In this document: positions 1 through 11,346 of the stretch, piece by piece
How positions within the stretch are numbered: position 1 is the first letter of the stretch
How the letters are laid out: every line of letters begins with the position of its first letter
Assembly (NCBI RefSeq): GCF_040412425.1
Contig: NC_089784.1
Span: 39,774,070-39,838,069, forward strand
Reading direction: 5' to 3'
Origin: Macrobrachium rosenbergii
Lineage: Eukaryota; Arthropoda; Malacostraca; Decapoda; Palaemonidae
DNA: 64,000 nucleotides
Made by a program: the position numbers and the translations under genes
Notes under the pieces: generated by a model
The model's database searches: none
Seen by the model: only the letters and a program-made list of their open reading frames with translations
Told to the model about the DNA's origin: nothing

Positions 1-188
1 GACAAGTCTTCCCTCTTACGTGGAGGTTCACGGGTGACAGGATGCACGTGATATTTTCAAAGATAAAACACTATCATAATTAAAAGGAGTGGTATGATGT
101 AATGGGTTGACATGACAATCAGATAACTATACATTAAATTCGAAAAGCAGGCTTCATGATTTATTTGCATAGTCATGTATACATATAC

Positions 189-221
<33 letters not shown>

Positions 222-734
222 CGTATGTGTGTATATATATATATGTGTGTGTGTATGTGTGTATATAAAATGCCCATGAAATGGTGGATGAACCGCTCCC
301 TCGCCCCCTAACTACAGCCAACGTCAACCATTACGTCAGCCCTTATAAAAGGGCTGCTACCACGATGATAGTAAGAGTGACAACCTGGACAATGTTGCTT
401 GGATTATAGAAACAAGGTTCCTCAGGCCAGAAGAGTATCTACTGAAGATGTGTGAACCCCCAGAGGGGAGGATATACCCTAGAATGAAAAATGATCTACC
501 TTTAATGAGGCTAATGGCAATCACGAAACCCTGTGAGCTGCCTGGAAGAGTAAATCGGTGTCCATCCGCTCTGGATGAAAGCCAAGAAATGATCATGACA
601 TAGGAAAGCAGGGTGTGGTTGTGGGTACTGGAGGGTTGGAGGAGAGAATTAAAACAGGAAGTGATGGGATAACGAGATAGATGCTTAGTGATGAAAACAA
701 GGGAGATTATTTGCACTGAAATTGCATGACGAGA
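1..734. other. Intergenic, no gene seen
   Basis: I see no coding exon with a recognisable domain here. A short GTAT/TA low-complexity stretch lies at about 185-266. The remainder is ordinary complexity and moderately AT-rich. The part next to 735 could be a decayed 5' extension of the following LINE remnant, but I could not recognise any motif in it. Confidence 0.5.
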
Positions 735-1345
735 GATGTTCATGTGCAGACATTCGAAATAATAGATATGTAGTCAAGAAGAAAAGTGAGAGAAGAGGGC
801 AAGTAATAAAAATGTAGGGGAAAATGAGGAAAGATTTTAAGGAGATGAAAAAGTTGTTTTGATTGTAACTAATTAGAGAGAGAAGGTTAATAAACAAATG
901 GATCTTAGGATAAAAGATGCAAATGGCGAGCTACTGTCTGAAGTTGAATATAGTCCTTGGACGATGGAATATATTGAAGAAATACTGAAGAAATATGGAA
1001 GTCAAGATGGGAATGTATGAAGGTATTGTTGTGCTAGCTCTTCTAGATGGAAGTGGAGTGGAATGTTAAATTTGAATAAAAGAAAAAAGATTGAACCTGT
1101 TAAAATGAACTATGTGCGTTATGTATGCGACATGAGAACTGATAGGCTGAGAAATGAGGTATGCAGATGCGATAAAAGTTAATGTAGTTGAAAGATTAGA
1201 AGATTCCAAAATTTCAGAAGCCCTGTGGCAATGGAGGAGATGAAGACTTGGAACAGTTTGCTTAGAAGAGGTGAACGAGGTACAGGGAAGAAAGGGCCCC
1301 AATATCCTGGAAGTGGGAGAATGCAAGCAAGACGATAGGGTTGAA
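735..1345 (+). mobile_element. RTE-like LINE remnant A, internally deleted
   Basis: Translation of the plus strand, with stops and frame changes, gives RIKDANGELLSE from about 907, which matches the segment just before the reverse-transcriptase core of RTE-like LINE polyproteins as I remember the family. It is followed at 995 by MEVKMGMYEGIVVLALL, which belongs to the thumb and C-terminal region after the core, where family members read like MEAKVGMYEGIV. The catalytic core that should separate them is absent, so the copy carries a deletion. Further downstream MRTDRLRNE (about 1134-1160) also fits the C-terminal part. The copy is dead. Boundaries are approximate; family assignment is from motif memory and not from a search. 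Confidence 0.6.
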
Positions 1346-1989
1346 TTATTCAAAGTGTGTAAGGTTGTTCGACGAGGGTTCTGTGCATTTGTACGTTGCA
1401 GCTGATGTTGTGAAAGTTTTATTGGAAAGAAAGTCCATCCACGATTCAGCAGTTAAAATATGAATCTGGTAATTACCGTTGTGTTGTTCTCTCACAGGAG
1501 CCATCCCTCTCGGGAAAAACGGCCGAATGTTGAACATCATATATAAATATGTGTGTATTTATGTATGTAGATGAGCATGTTTGCATGTATGGAAAATTAT
1601 AAATATGCATGTGACTGTGTTCGCGTTTGTGTGTCTATGCGCGTGTGGGTACATCTTTTGCTGATACACAGATTAATCTTTTTGTAAAAGTCTGATGTCA
1701 AAATAATTTTTCGCACAAAAAGAGGGAGTTGATTCTGTAGCCAGGAGCAAGTAATCAGAATCAGTAGTCGTTAGCCTTTGTCCTTTCTCTTTCGTGTATA
1801 GGCGAAGCACGACACCAGCGACCGAGATCAATGGGCTACTTAATGATAATGGATGCACAGCTGAGGTGAATGGACGGTACCAAACGGACGCCGTCATTCC
1901 CCTGTTAGGGCGTTTTCTAAGGCGGGGCAGCGTTGCCCTGTCAGTTCTGTTTACTAGATGGATGGACTTTGCTTGGTGAATGGCCCTGG

Positions 1990-1995
<6 letters not shown>
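1346..1995. other. Intergenic, no gene seen
   Basis: Unassigned DNA. A GT-rich, TATG-rich patch lies at about 1535-1650. The open frames that cross the following GA array are microsatellite artefacts. Confidence 0.5.

Positions 1996-2051
<56 letters not shown>
1996..2051 (+). repeat. (GA)n microsatellite
   Basis: Uninterrupted GA dinucleotide repeat of about 28 units. The Glu-Arg and Ser-Leu reading frames across it are not genes. Confidence 0.97.
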
Positions 2052-2054
<3 letters not shown>

Positions 2055-2753
2055 GGAATTGTATGGTCATACAAGAATGTATGTACATTGGCAGATAAAG
2101 AAATATCTAAAAATGTGTAGTCATGCATAACGGTGAATTTACTCGCTCTGAAAGGAAATCGTTTGAAGATTAACAGAATGTGCTTTTGCAAACATACAGG
2201 CTCTTGCCTAGAAAGCCAGAAAGCGCCAACACTTGTGGTCTTAATCTCGTTAAGCTTTTTATATTCTGTTGACGTCTCCCTCCTTATCTGTACTGAGCGT
2301 AACCAGCATCGTCGTATGTCTCTTTTTTTAACAAGCCTCATAGGCTGACTTCAATCTCCTTTATCGTTGTTTATTTTTAACCTGGTCCAAATTCTTCTTC
2401 ATTATTGTTTATGAAATTTATATATATTTTGCAACATATTCGAACTGACGTTGACAGCTCAAGCAAGCTTTTACTTCATTGTGGGATATGAATAGTGTGA
2501 CATCTGACAATGTTTCTGTTAAAGGTTATAGGTAATTTCGGATTTTAAAATGCTTCTGCCTTGGTGGGAGTGTGCCGCCCACGCTCCGCTGGCACACTGG
2601 CTTTAACCGGTAAGATCGGCAGGCAATCACGAAGTAGCCTCTCAACCACGTGCTTGTGCGTCATTGGTATTACCTAAACCACGTGGTCTGAGAAACCACT
2701 TCTCCCTCCGCTCGCTGTATTGAAAGCGGATCACATCTTGATCATAAAATTAC
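2052..2753. other. Intergenic, no gene seen
   Basis: No recognisable exon. At about 2560-2740 there is a more GC-rich patch with a short inverted repeat (TGTGCC ... GGCACA around 2569-2596) and two CACGTG sequences (2648 and 2682 regions). Their significance is unknown. Confidence 0.4.
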
Positions 2754-3063
2754 GGCTGCTCTATGAGCAAGTGCCTGTGTTGCCATAACGCCAGCTCAGG
2801 CAAAACAACAATGATGATAAAAAAAACTGTTCTTAAGAAAACTACCCTCTCTCTCACTTTACATATTAACGCTAGCACTGCTGAGGAACACCGTTCAAGT
2901 GTTCGAAAGTCTTTGTTTATTTTACATAGTAATATATTTACTATATAATTGTGGAGTTTTATTACACACAATGATGATAAATTCCACACCTCTCATTTCC
3001 ACATCACCAAACGACCTAAGGGCTGCTCTACGAGCAAAAGCCCGTGTGCGGGCATAACGCCAG
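2754..3063 (+). repeat. Two direct copies of a short dispersed repeat
   Basis: The stretch 2754-2794 and the stretch 3021-3063 are related direct copies. Both start GGCTGCTCTAYGAGCAA and end CATAACGCCAG, about 41-43 bp each, separated by about 226 bp. The second copy contains a perfect GCCCG/CGGGC mini-hairpin. This looks like part of an unidentified interspersed repeat. Confidence 0.7.
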
Positions 3064-3069
3064 TTTAAT

Positions 3070-4045
3070 CATAAACAACAAATAATTAATCAGTGCACTC
3101 AAAGCATCCTGTTTATGAATAACCTTTTCAGGGGTCACAGGCTTCGTAGAAATATGACTTTTTACCCTGAAGCTTGTGCTGAAAAGTCGGCTGTGACCAT
3201 TCGTTTCAACAATAAGCTTCTCTTGGCTTTTATTACAGCTCCTCCACTTTTCTCTCTGTTCCATCTTGAACTCTGACTTCTGGAACGCTGTTTTCATTCT
3301 TTATAGTTTCTCTTGCTTCCACTCTTATAAAAGGATGAGTAGAAGTCCATTAATAAAACATAGAGACAAACGTGGAACTTTCCCTTTTTGACAACGCGTG
3401 CACTGAAAATAAATGACCTCTCTCTTGTATATTTACATTCGCTTCTAAAAGAAACTAAAAGGAAAAAGAAGAGTAATAGGAAGGGAATGAAGTTCTCCTG
3501 ACCGTGAAAGATATTTTTCCACTGCTTCACCCAAATATTGGTGCAAAAAATAAAACTGTCACTTTGTTTCTTCGACTTTCTTGAGGCTATATTAAAAATG
3601 AGTCGTTTCATATACTGCAAGAAAATTTGTAAATAATTCGCTTTTACATACATCTATATCTATCTCTTCTTTATGTATGTATGATACACGTTCTAAAATA
3701 CGTGGCTTACCCGGAACAATAATGAATAGCAGCAGTAACACTGAGAACTGAATGATTCGTGTTAAAAGATTTTCAGTTCTCTATCTTGAGAAAATATCCA
3801 GTCACCATAGAAACAAAAACCCGTAACTTATTAGTTAACTATTCCCTCACGGATCTCCATTATTTTCTTCTCTTTATCATTAGAGAAAATGCATGATTCA
3901 AGTTTCCTTACTGATTCAGCATTTTTAAATGCACACTAGATAAGATATTCTATCTTTGTTATAAAGTTATCAATTAGTTATATTGACGCTGAACGCTCTA
4001 TGGTTATCTATAGCAGATGATCAACAGAATAGTCAGATTTCCTCC
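3070..4045. other. Intergenic, no gene seen
   Basis: AT-rich DNA of ordinary complexity. The minus-strand open frames at 3028-3653 have no recognisable domain, signal peptide or splice context that I would trust. Confidence 0.5.
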
Positions 4046-4353
4046 TTATGTGTGGGACTAGTTCCTCGTTGGGCGGGTGGGTTCCGTTCTCAGCTAGCAC
4101 TCTGCTGGCCGCGAACGAGTTCGGATCTCCGACCGGCCAATGAAGACTAGGAGGAATTTATTTCTGGTGATAGAAATTCAATTCTCGCTGTAATATGGTT
4201 CGGATTCCATAATAAGCTGTAGGTCCCGTTGCTAGGTAACTAATTGGTTCTTAGCCAGTAAAATAATTTTAATCCTTCGGGCCAGCCCTAGGAGAGCTGT
4301 TAATCAGCTCAGTGGCCTGGTTAAACTAAGGTATACTTAACTTTTTATGTGTG
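4046..4353 (+). mobile_element. tRNA-derived SINE, family 1, copy A
   Basis: The insert at 4055-4344 is flanked by a 9-bp direct repeat TTATGTGTG (4046-4054 and 4345-4353), which extends with one indel to a match of about 14 bp and reads as a target-site duplication. The head has pol III-like boxes: a degenerate A box near 4065-4085 and a B-box-like GAGTTCGGATCTCCGACC near 4109-4128, slightly damaged. The body continues through GGTCCCGTTGCTAGGTAAC and TCCTTCGGGCCAGCCCTAGG to a 3' end GGTATACTTA. The same sequence recurs at 22.14 kb (+) and 48.67 kb (-). It has no coding capacity and would depend on a LINE partner. Confidence 0.85.
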
Positions 4354-5380
4354 AGGACTGCAGCGTGAGCAGAACTGGCATCTTTGTTCATTTAATTGAT
4401 GCAGTCTGCATTTCCTCTTCATCACCTTTTCAGTAAAGAACTGACGTTGCCAGATAACCACTGCCTGAAAAATTTCGGTTTGTTCTTGTTATTTACTGGA
4501 AAACTCTGATTTCGTTTTATTTGAGATTAGATTCTCCTCTTTTCAGGCTTTTAAGCTAAAACCTTTCAGAAAATTGTGATACAAACTTAGAAGAAGCCAA
4601 AACACTTATTCGGTGCACGTAATCTTATAGACGTAACCTGATGGAAAGCACTGTTATACTCACCAATGCACCACTTGATCCTAGACATTGTTTTACATTC
4701 TGCATGTTACAATATGTTACGGACAAATTTGTTTGCTTCAGAACTTATCTTATATCTTCATGATGTTAATAAATTGGTAATTGTATTACAAAACACTAAG
4801 ATAAAAAAATGATAACAATAAAAATTAATATAAACAATTATAAGTAAGCGAATCATCATCGCCTTACCGAAAACAAACAAAGAACAAACTCCAGTTCTCC
4901 TTTTAACAGCAGACCAACACATCAAATAGCTATGTTCATCAGGCCTGCTTTCTACAAGTCGTGAATAATAAACGTACTGGGAGAATTACAAAAGATTTCG
5001 TAGAGCGTTGACCTGATGAAAACTTTTCCTCCAAAGCCACTGCTTGCAAGTGTTGATTTTTTCAGCTTTGTAAAATACAAAAACGCAGTCACTGCGCTAA
5101 ACTTGACAATAGCATCGCTTTAAGATAAACAGGTACTCACAGACAGTGTCTCTGCTTGCTCTTGCAATGTTGCAATTAGCGTTCTCATAAAACTTTTCTA
5201 TTCCAGAGAAGTACAACAATTGCAACTCCGGTCTATGCTATCTGGTGCATCGTTACCAACCCCATTTTGTTTTGGTGAATGTCGTCGTTTATTAATTTTC
5301 ATCCTAAAAATGGAACATTGCATCATGAACCGAAATTATATACTGATTATATGCTGGGATGCATCTATGTTTCCTTTGTG
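4354..5380. other. Intergenic, no gene seen
   Basis: AT-rich unique-looking sequence. I found no exon, RNA gene or clear repeat. Confidence 0.5.
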
Positions 5381-5481
<101 letters not shown>

Positions 5482-6269
5482 TATGGTTTCAGAAACAAAG
5501 ACATCAAGCCCTGTTCTTTTACATCTGATGGCAAGACACCTTATCTGGTTGATCTGACTTTGATTGTTTTGCTCAAGATGCGATCTTGTCATGAACAATC
5601 TTCTAAATTCAAATCGGATAAACATAATTATGAACGATCTGGAGAGCTTCATTTTAACAATAAATAATCGTACTAAGAACCTGACCAAAATATATCTTTT
5701 TTGCACTACCTACTCAAATCTCTCGTTACTGATGTTGAACAAAATTAAGAACATACTGAATGTTGTTATTCTACTCCCTTCCTTTTGGAGTGTTACGTTT
5801 TCTTATCCTTATCTCGAAATGTGATCAAACATAGCTTGAGTTTTGCTATTTTATTCAAATTCCATTTTATTCTTAAAACACCGTAATTTCGCCATTTCAA
5901 CTGGTCTCGAATCCTTAAGGTATCGTTGAACTCGTTGCGTGTCCACTCGCGAACGGTTATGAAATTTGGAGACCCGGTCTGCACTAAAAAATACAAGAGT
6001 ACAAATTCAAGTGCATAGCTTTCCAAGTAGGAAGAGCAGCATTCAAAACAAAAAAAGGTGTTTCCGTGTATCACATATAGTGAATGAATGACCCTTCGAG
6101 CGGCAAAGAAACCCAAAGCCAAGGCAAATAAATAACTTAGTGATACACAACACAAGGTCCTTAGGAGAAAACGAACGACCCGGAACCACACAGGACGGGC
6201 GACGCGAGCTGGACCTCTTTAGGAAAGCCAAATGTAAATGCAAATGAAGCTTTCTCTAACAAGATCAAC
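5482..6269. other. Intergenic, no gene seen
   Basis: No recognised exon or repeat. GC content rises towards 6180-6270, leading into the next block. Confidence 0.45.
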
Positions 6270-6490
6270 GTGTTGGGCTGCGCGCGCGAGTGACCAGTAA
6301 ATCACCGAGAGACACAGGCCCTTCGGGGTCGAAGATCATGACGGACGACCGGCCCGGCCACGAGCGGTGTCCCCGGAGATCCTCTGTTGCCAGCGGGTTG
6401 TCGGAGATCGTGCAGGAAGTTGGATTTCGGTGTTGGGCAAGGACCCCAGAATGAAGTCATGTTTCGCATGAAACCACACTCGGCCCCACG
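6270..6490. other. GC- and CpG-rich island, possible promoter or exon
   Basis: This stretch is clearly GC-richer than its surroundings and rich in CpG, starting with a GCGCGCG run at 6279. A short frame on the plus strand begins MTDDRPGHERCPRR near 6339 and ends about 38 codons later. I do not recognise it. It could be a first exon with a CpG-rich promoter of an undetected gene, or part of an old repeat. A (TC)n tract follows at 6508-6545. Confidence 0.35.
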
Positions 6491-6505
6491 TTATTTGAGT
6501 GCTAC

Positions 6506-6548
<43 letters not shown>

Positions 6549-6831
6549 TTAAATCTCTTCAGTCTCTTCCATCCGTGGAATTTAGGGAAGGGCTTTTCTG
6601 CTTAGTGACCGAGCGTTTTAAAGAAAAATTCACGGGTCATTGGTCACACATTATTCTTTCGCAGTCATAAATCTGCATCAGGAACTCAGCTGCATATGCG
6701 ATCACTGTCCGTTACAGGTCAGTTTAGAATTAGGCATTTCCTGAATGTTTAAAAAAAAAAAAAAAGAACAGCATCACAAACACATACACACACATATATG
6801 TATATATATACATATATATATGTATATGTTA

Positions 6832-6835
<4 letters not shown>

Positions 6836-6884
<49 letters not shown>

Positions 6885-6929
6885 GTATACATTATACATG
6901 CAAAAATATATACATATATATATATACAG

Positions 6930-7020
<91 letters not shown>

Positions 7021-7036
7021 GTACATATTTATATAT
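6836..7036 (+). repeat. (AT)n arrays with interruptions
   Basis: Two long AT dinucleotide arrays (about 6838-6878 and 6933-7012) are joined by imperfect TATA/TACA sequence. They continue the AC/GT tail of the SINE-like element on the right, so they may have grown from its 3' tail. Confidence 0.9.
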
Positions 7037-7286
7037 ATGTATATATATGTGTGTGTGTGCGCGCGTGTGCGTGTCACATACACGTGTGACATTATTGGTA
7101 ATCACGTATATTTTACAGCAAATATTATCTAATTTCCAATTCACTAATCCTCATGAGTAACTTACACACAAGGGGAATTACAATTGGGAAGTTCTTCTTC
7201 CCGGTAGGATTCGAACCGATGCCCGGTTGAGTAACAAACGATAGATAGTGACTTGAACCACTGAGCTATCAAGAGAGGTATAAGTT
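7037..7286 (-). mobile_element. tRNA-derived SINE-like element, family 3
   Basis: On the minus strand, 7286-7197 reads as a tRNA-like head: GATAGCTCAGTGGTTCAAG is a good A box and GGTTCGAATCCTACCGGGA a good B box, about 40 nt further on. The distance is somewhat longer than in a normal tRNA, and no clean cloverleaf with matching acceptor ends is evident, so I call a SINE head instead of a tRNA gene. The body runs down to about 7060, then passes into a GTGACACGCACACGCGCG-type tail and the AT arrays at 6836-7036. Only this copy is visible in the window. Confidence 0.6.
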
Positions 7287-7495
7287 CATGGCGATTCTGA
7301 TGTACACATGCCTGTCGAATTTAGGTTCTGCATTTGCTGTAGAATTGACCACCATGACAGATGATGGAAAAGTTCGTAGCCGGATCTCCGGGTGGCAGTG
7401 GGTGAGTGGGAGCCACAAACCTAATAAATGCGAGCTCTCCCTTCCTTCCTCAGAGCCATATCAGCCACACGTAGTGGATACATACATACATGCAT

Positions 7496-7602
<107 letters not shown>

Positions 7603-9437
7603 TCGTATGGTTGCACTTACATTTCACGGGAAAATTTCCTACTTCTTTTTTCCCATTTCCTTTATTCAACTTCTAAAGGAGAGGACATTATCCAATCCTT
7701 TCCCCGACCTCCCCCTTCTTTTTTCTGAACTGGGGCCCACTCTCATCCCCCTCACCTCACTCTCTCACGAAGACTGGTCTCCAAAGTCAACTCTGAAAAT
7801 AGAATCTTACGTATAAAGTGAACCCTTTCTTGGTGAAACCACCCGAAAGGCAGATATTGATTTCCTCGGTGGTTGCATCGGACAACGAAGTCATGCCGTT
7901 TAAGGAACACTTCTTTTATTCGTACTTATTATACTCTGCATGAGGAAATGTATGGCAATACATGTATACATGTTTTAAAGAACTATAAATAGACGGATTT
8001 ACTTTCCTAATCTAATGTAATATTGATTTCCCATCATAATAAAAAATTATAATAATTATTTTCTCTAATCAAATTCAACTTGCAGCTGATGAATTTTTCT
8101 CTCGCTGATAATCAACCCTCACAGTTTCCTTCACCTCTCTCTCTCTCTCTCTCTCTCTCTGGCATGATTCCATGTTGCGCCTGTAGGTCGGAAGTTGTTT
8201 CATAAACAGGGTCTGGCAAGATTCCACCCTCAGCGTGACTTTTACATTCCCCGAGTTGCCATTTATTTGCTTTTTATGATCCTTCAATTTATAAGGCTAA
8301 TTTAATAGAATTTAGTCTGCTAACTGGAAGATGTAAGGCCATTTTCGTCCATTTCAAACACGAATTCTGTTGGTTTTATTGTGACGTACTGCCGTTCACT
8401 TCAGAGTACAGAGTCGTTGTTAAGTTTTAAGTATCGATTTTTGGTATGCGGTTGCTACCCCCACCAACGTATTCGACAATTTTGCTTAATAAAATTACCT
8501 TAAAATAAGCATTTCAAAAGGATGAAATCCAGTGACTTTTCTTGAATAATACTGACAGCAGAGACGACTTGAAAACAATTCTTCCACAGATCTGCTTTGA
8601 ATTCCTCTGGCAAATAGAGACCCAGGAGATAAAGCAATATCTGAATAAATGAGGCCTAGTAGGCCTAACAGCGGTTTTCAGCGTTGTTTTTAAAAAATAC
8701 TGTGCGCCCTAATCTACGTAGAAGAAAAACATGTACGATGAACCAATTTCTTTGTGCATGCTTTAACGAGCGTGTGATACTTTTCAATTTTCAGTGCAGT
8801 GTCTTTCTCCATCTTAAATTATTCTTGCAGTTTCAGCGAAATGTCTCTGAATTGCCTCGTTAAGCACCCGGAGAGCAGCGCCACCTCCCTTTTCAGACTT
8901 TTAAGTAAAAGGAACATAGCCTCTTTTTATGCGCTCCTTCGTACCCTGGACTTACAAAAGGGTATGTCAGGTGTACCAACCTGATGCCACCATAAAGAAT
9001 GAGATAATCTCTTTTTTACTTAAATCTACCTCTGATGTCCAGCAACCGCCCGATGTTTATGATTTTTTTTTTTATACTGCTTTGTTGCAGGGTACTTTCA
9101 CAGGGTTTTTTCCGACCATTCCCTCTGTTGAGGGCCCAAAAGTCCTCTATGGTTTATTGCTAAACCTCCTTGATGGCTTTTCTAGATTTCCTCCGTCTTT
9201 TTATCATATTTACTGATCGTTAGATGTATTTTTTGTTGAAAAACGATCATTTTACAGCGGAGAAATTTTTCCAGGACAGTTATATAAAGCATAATATTTG
9301 CAGGTTAAACAACCGGAGACACGTATGCCCGAGAAAGAAAAACAAAGAAACACACTTCCTATCGAAAGTTGGTAAGAATAGCATTCTTCCTTGTAAAAAC
9401 AAAGGCAATAAAAAGATGGAATTGTCTCTTTCCAGGT
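7603..9437. other. Intergenic, no gene seen
   Basis: Contains a (TC)n tract at about 8132-8160. The plus-strand open frames at 8799-9216 and 9224-9445 have no recognised domain. This stretch lies downstream of the minus-strand cuticle gene 1; the last part may include its 3' untranslated region. Confidence 0.5.
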
Positions 9438-9443
9438 TTTATT
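9438..9443 (-). terminator. Candidate polyadenylation signal of cuticle gene 1
   Basis: AATAAA on the minus strand (TTTATT on plus), 113 bp after the stop codon of the cuticle gene whose last exon ends at 9556. Position fits a 3' UTR of ordinary length. Not tested by transcript data. Confidence 0.5.
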
Positions 9444-9555
9444 GATGCAACACCCAATTATTCACAGAATACTTTTAATAAATAACATAAATATATCAAG
9501 AATCGGTCAGGGTTCGGAATCCGCGGAGGGTCGTGGCCGAGGACAGTGAAGCTTT

Positions 9556-10651
9556 TCATTCGTATCTGGAGGACGAGTCTCCCTCGCGGCCTCGACGAGC
9601 TTCTTGCTCAGCAGCGAAGGCGATCTGATCGAGAACGAACTGGGGAATCGGGTGGGGGAATTCGGGAGCCACTGGGAGGAAGGGTGACTCAGGCTGGAAG
9701 CCGTTCTCGTTGGCGACGTACTTCATTTCCACGATGGTGCCGTCGGGAGCTGTGTATCTGTCGTTTGGTGGTGTCGAAAAAAAACAGAGGATTAATGATA
9801 TAGGAATGGTGATATATACAGTAGATATATATGTTAGATTATAAAAGACCATTTTGGTGAGTAATGAGAAACAGTTTGATTTTGTCATTACCTTGTACAC
9901 AGAGTGAGGTTAAAAAGAAAACACACACACACACAAAAGTAAAGTCTGAATGATGATTGGGCTGAAAAGTAACAAAAGCCATTTTGGAGAAAGTGGAATG
10001 CCAGTTAATCTTTCAATAGCGCCACTGTGTGTGCACCAAGTCCAAAAACACGAAGAAGGAAAGGAAAACTTGCGAGATGACGAAGCTAAAGAACTGAGCG
10101 CAGTTATAAGTAAAAGGAAAGAATAAAAGAAAATCTTTGTTGCTCCAAGGTTGAGGAAATGGAAATGGACGAAGACAAAGTGTTGCTTTGCAAGATCAAG
10201 TTATGTTCTCAGTAGGCTCAGTGGGTGCTCAGAATAAATGTCCTGTCAGAGATAAAGTGTCTGTTACAAGTGATGAGCATTCAGTGCAAAACCAAGCAGG
10301 AAATTTGCATTGAGTTTCGTTCACATGGATTAATGCATTTACAAATATCATCATCCAATGCGACGGTTGGTAAGGAAGTTCTTCAGCTTTTAAACTAAAA
10401 AGAAATTTTAAATGCAAGAATAGTTCACGAAAGATGTCAGGATAGTAGATTTTTTAATATGATAATTTAAGTAACGCCGCACACAGACACCAATCTCTAA
10501 AACACATGTAAGTTTAGTAAACATAGGAAAATAAAGTGAATAGGAATTAACTGAAACTATCACAACTTAGTAATAGAAAGCTAAAACCACCAAACGCATT
10601 CATATCCATAAATAATTTCGTTAAACTAAGTAGAAGCAATAGAAATGCCAG

Positions 10652-10712
<61 letters not shown>

Positions 10713-11292
10713 AAAAAGACGTTGACATGTATGGCCTAGCGAGATAACCCGTGAGTCGGATAAGTAGGATAGCTGGAGGGCTTACCTGTATTGCCCGGCG
10801 CTGCCAATCGCTCCGGATTCTCCAACTGGAGACCCGGACTGGGAGAGCACGATGCCGTTGGCAGTTTCGACGTCGACGTTGTACCTTCCGTCGTCCTCGC
10901 TGAGGCGATCGTCTTTCACGATGGCCGCCTGGTTGTCTCTCTCCCTGTCGGCGTCGGTGTACAAGGAGGGGGCGGCAGAGGCCACGAACACAACAGCGGC
11001 GAGCACAATCTGTCAAAGGTCGAATGCGTTAAAGGAACAGATGGAAAATGACTCTGGACTGAAGTGGAAAAATGAACGAAAATCAGATACTGAACTCCTC
11101 CCGATTTTTTGCGCTTAAATGGTTGTTAACTCGAGGCTGAGAAATTATATTACGTCTATGTATATTATTTGAAGACGCCTCGACGTCTTGAGGAGAAGAG
11201 CGCGAGAGAACAAAGAATTTATCGGCGCTTCACGACAACTGTAACGCAACTGTAACTGGAAACCACTGCCTTGGAACACTCACCAATTTCAT
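9556..11292 (-). CDS. RR-1 cuticle protein 1 (chitin-binding type 4), three exons
   Basis: Coding exons on the minus strand are 11292-11284 (MKL), 11009-10786 and 9757-9556, joined in frame (phase 0, then phase 2) to 144 residues. Donors are GTGAGT and GTAAGC; acceptors are GACAG. Residues 1-15 form a signal peptide, MKLIVLAAVVFVASA. Residues 28-77 hold KDDRLSEDDGRYNVDVETANG, an AMP-like lead-in (first 20 residues typical of the set), and residues 78-112 the Rebers-Riddiford core with YTAPDG and YVANENGFQPES. A tail FPHPIPQFVLDQIAFAAE follows. The family binds chitin in soft cuticle after secretion. This copy differs most from the others: its middle exon is shorter (224 against 239-242 nt), it lacks the SGERVAILRD stretch, and its end is short. 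TATA box at 11346-11339. Confidence 0.93.
10655..10708 (+). repeat. (GA)n microsatellite in intron 2 of cuticle gene 1
   Basis: About 27 GA units, 78 bp downstream of the exon-2 donor on the minus strand. Transcribed as a CU-rich tract in the pre-mRNA. Confidence 0.97.
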
Positions 11293-11338
11293 GATGGTGG
11301 TTAGAGTGAAACTGTTGGCGGGAGAGTCTCCTCAACAT

Positions 11339-11346
11339 CTTTTATA
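11339..11346 (-). promoter_or_regulatory. TATA box of cuticle gene 1
   Basis: TATAAAAG reads from 11346 to 11339 on the minus strand, 54 bp before the ATG. A CAGT initiator-like sequence begins at 11314, about 32 bp downstream, the expected arthropod TATA-to-initiator distance. The same arrangement is seen at other loci of the cluster. Confidence 0.8.

Noticed and set aside
6745..7160. Long Tyr-Ile reading frames through AT arrays (also at 7288-7816, 14555, 18179, 23621-23987, 25153-25630, 26270, 26891-27212, 30135, 33417-33843, 37021, 38348-38770, 40842, 50675, 57056-58059)
   Set aside because: Dinucleotide AT repeats lack stops in two frames; these are microsatellite artefacts with no coding signal.
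7197..7286. Functional tRNA gene on the minus strand
   Set aside because: A and B boxes are present, but spacing is too long, no matched acceptor stem is evident and a non-tRNA body with a repeat tail follows, so a SINE head is the better reading.
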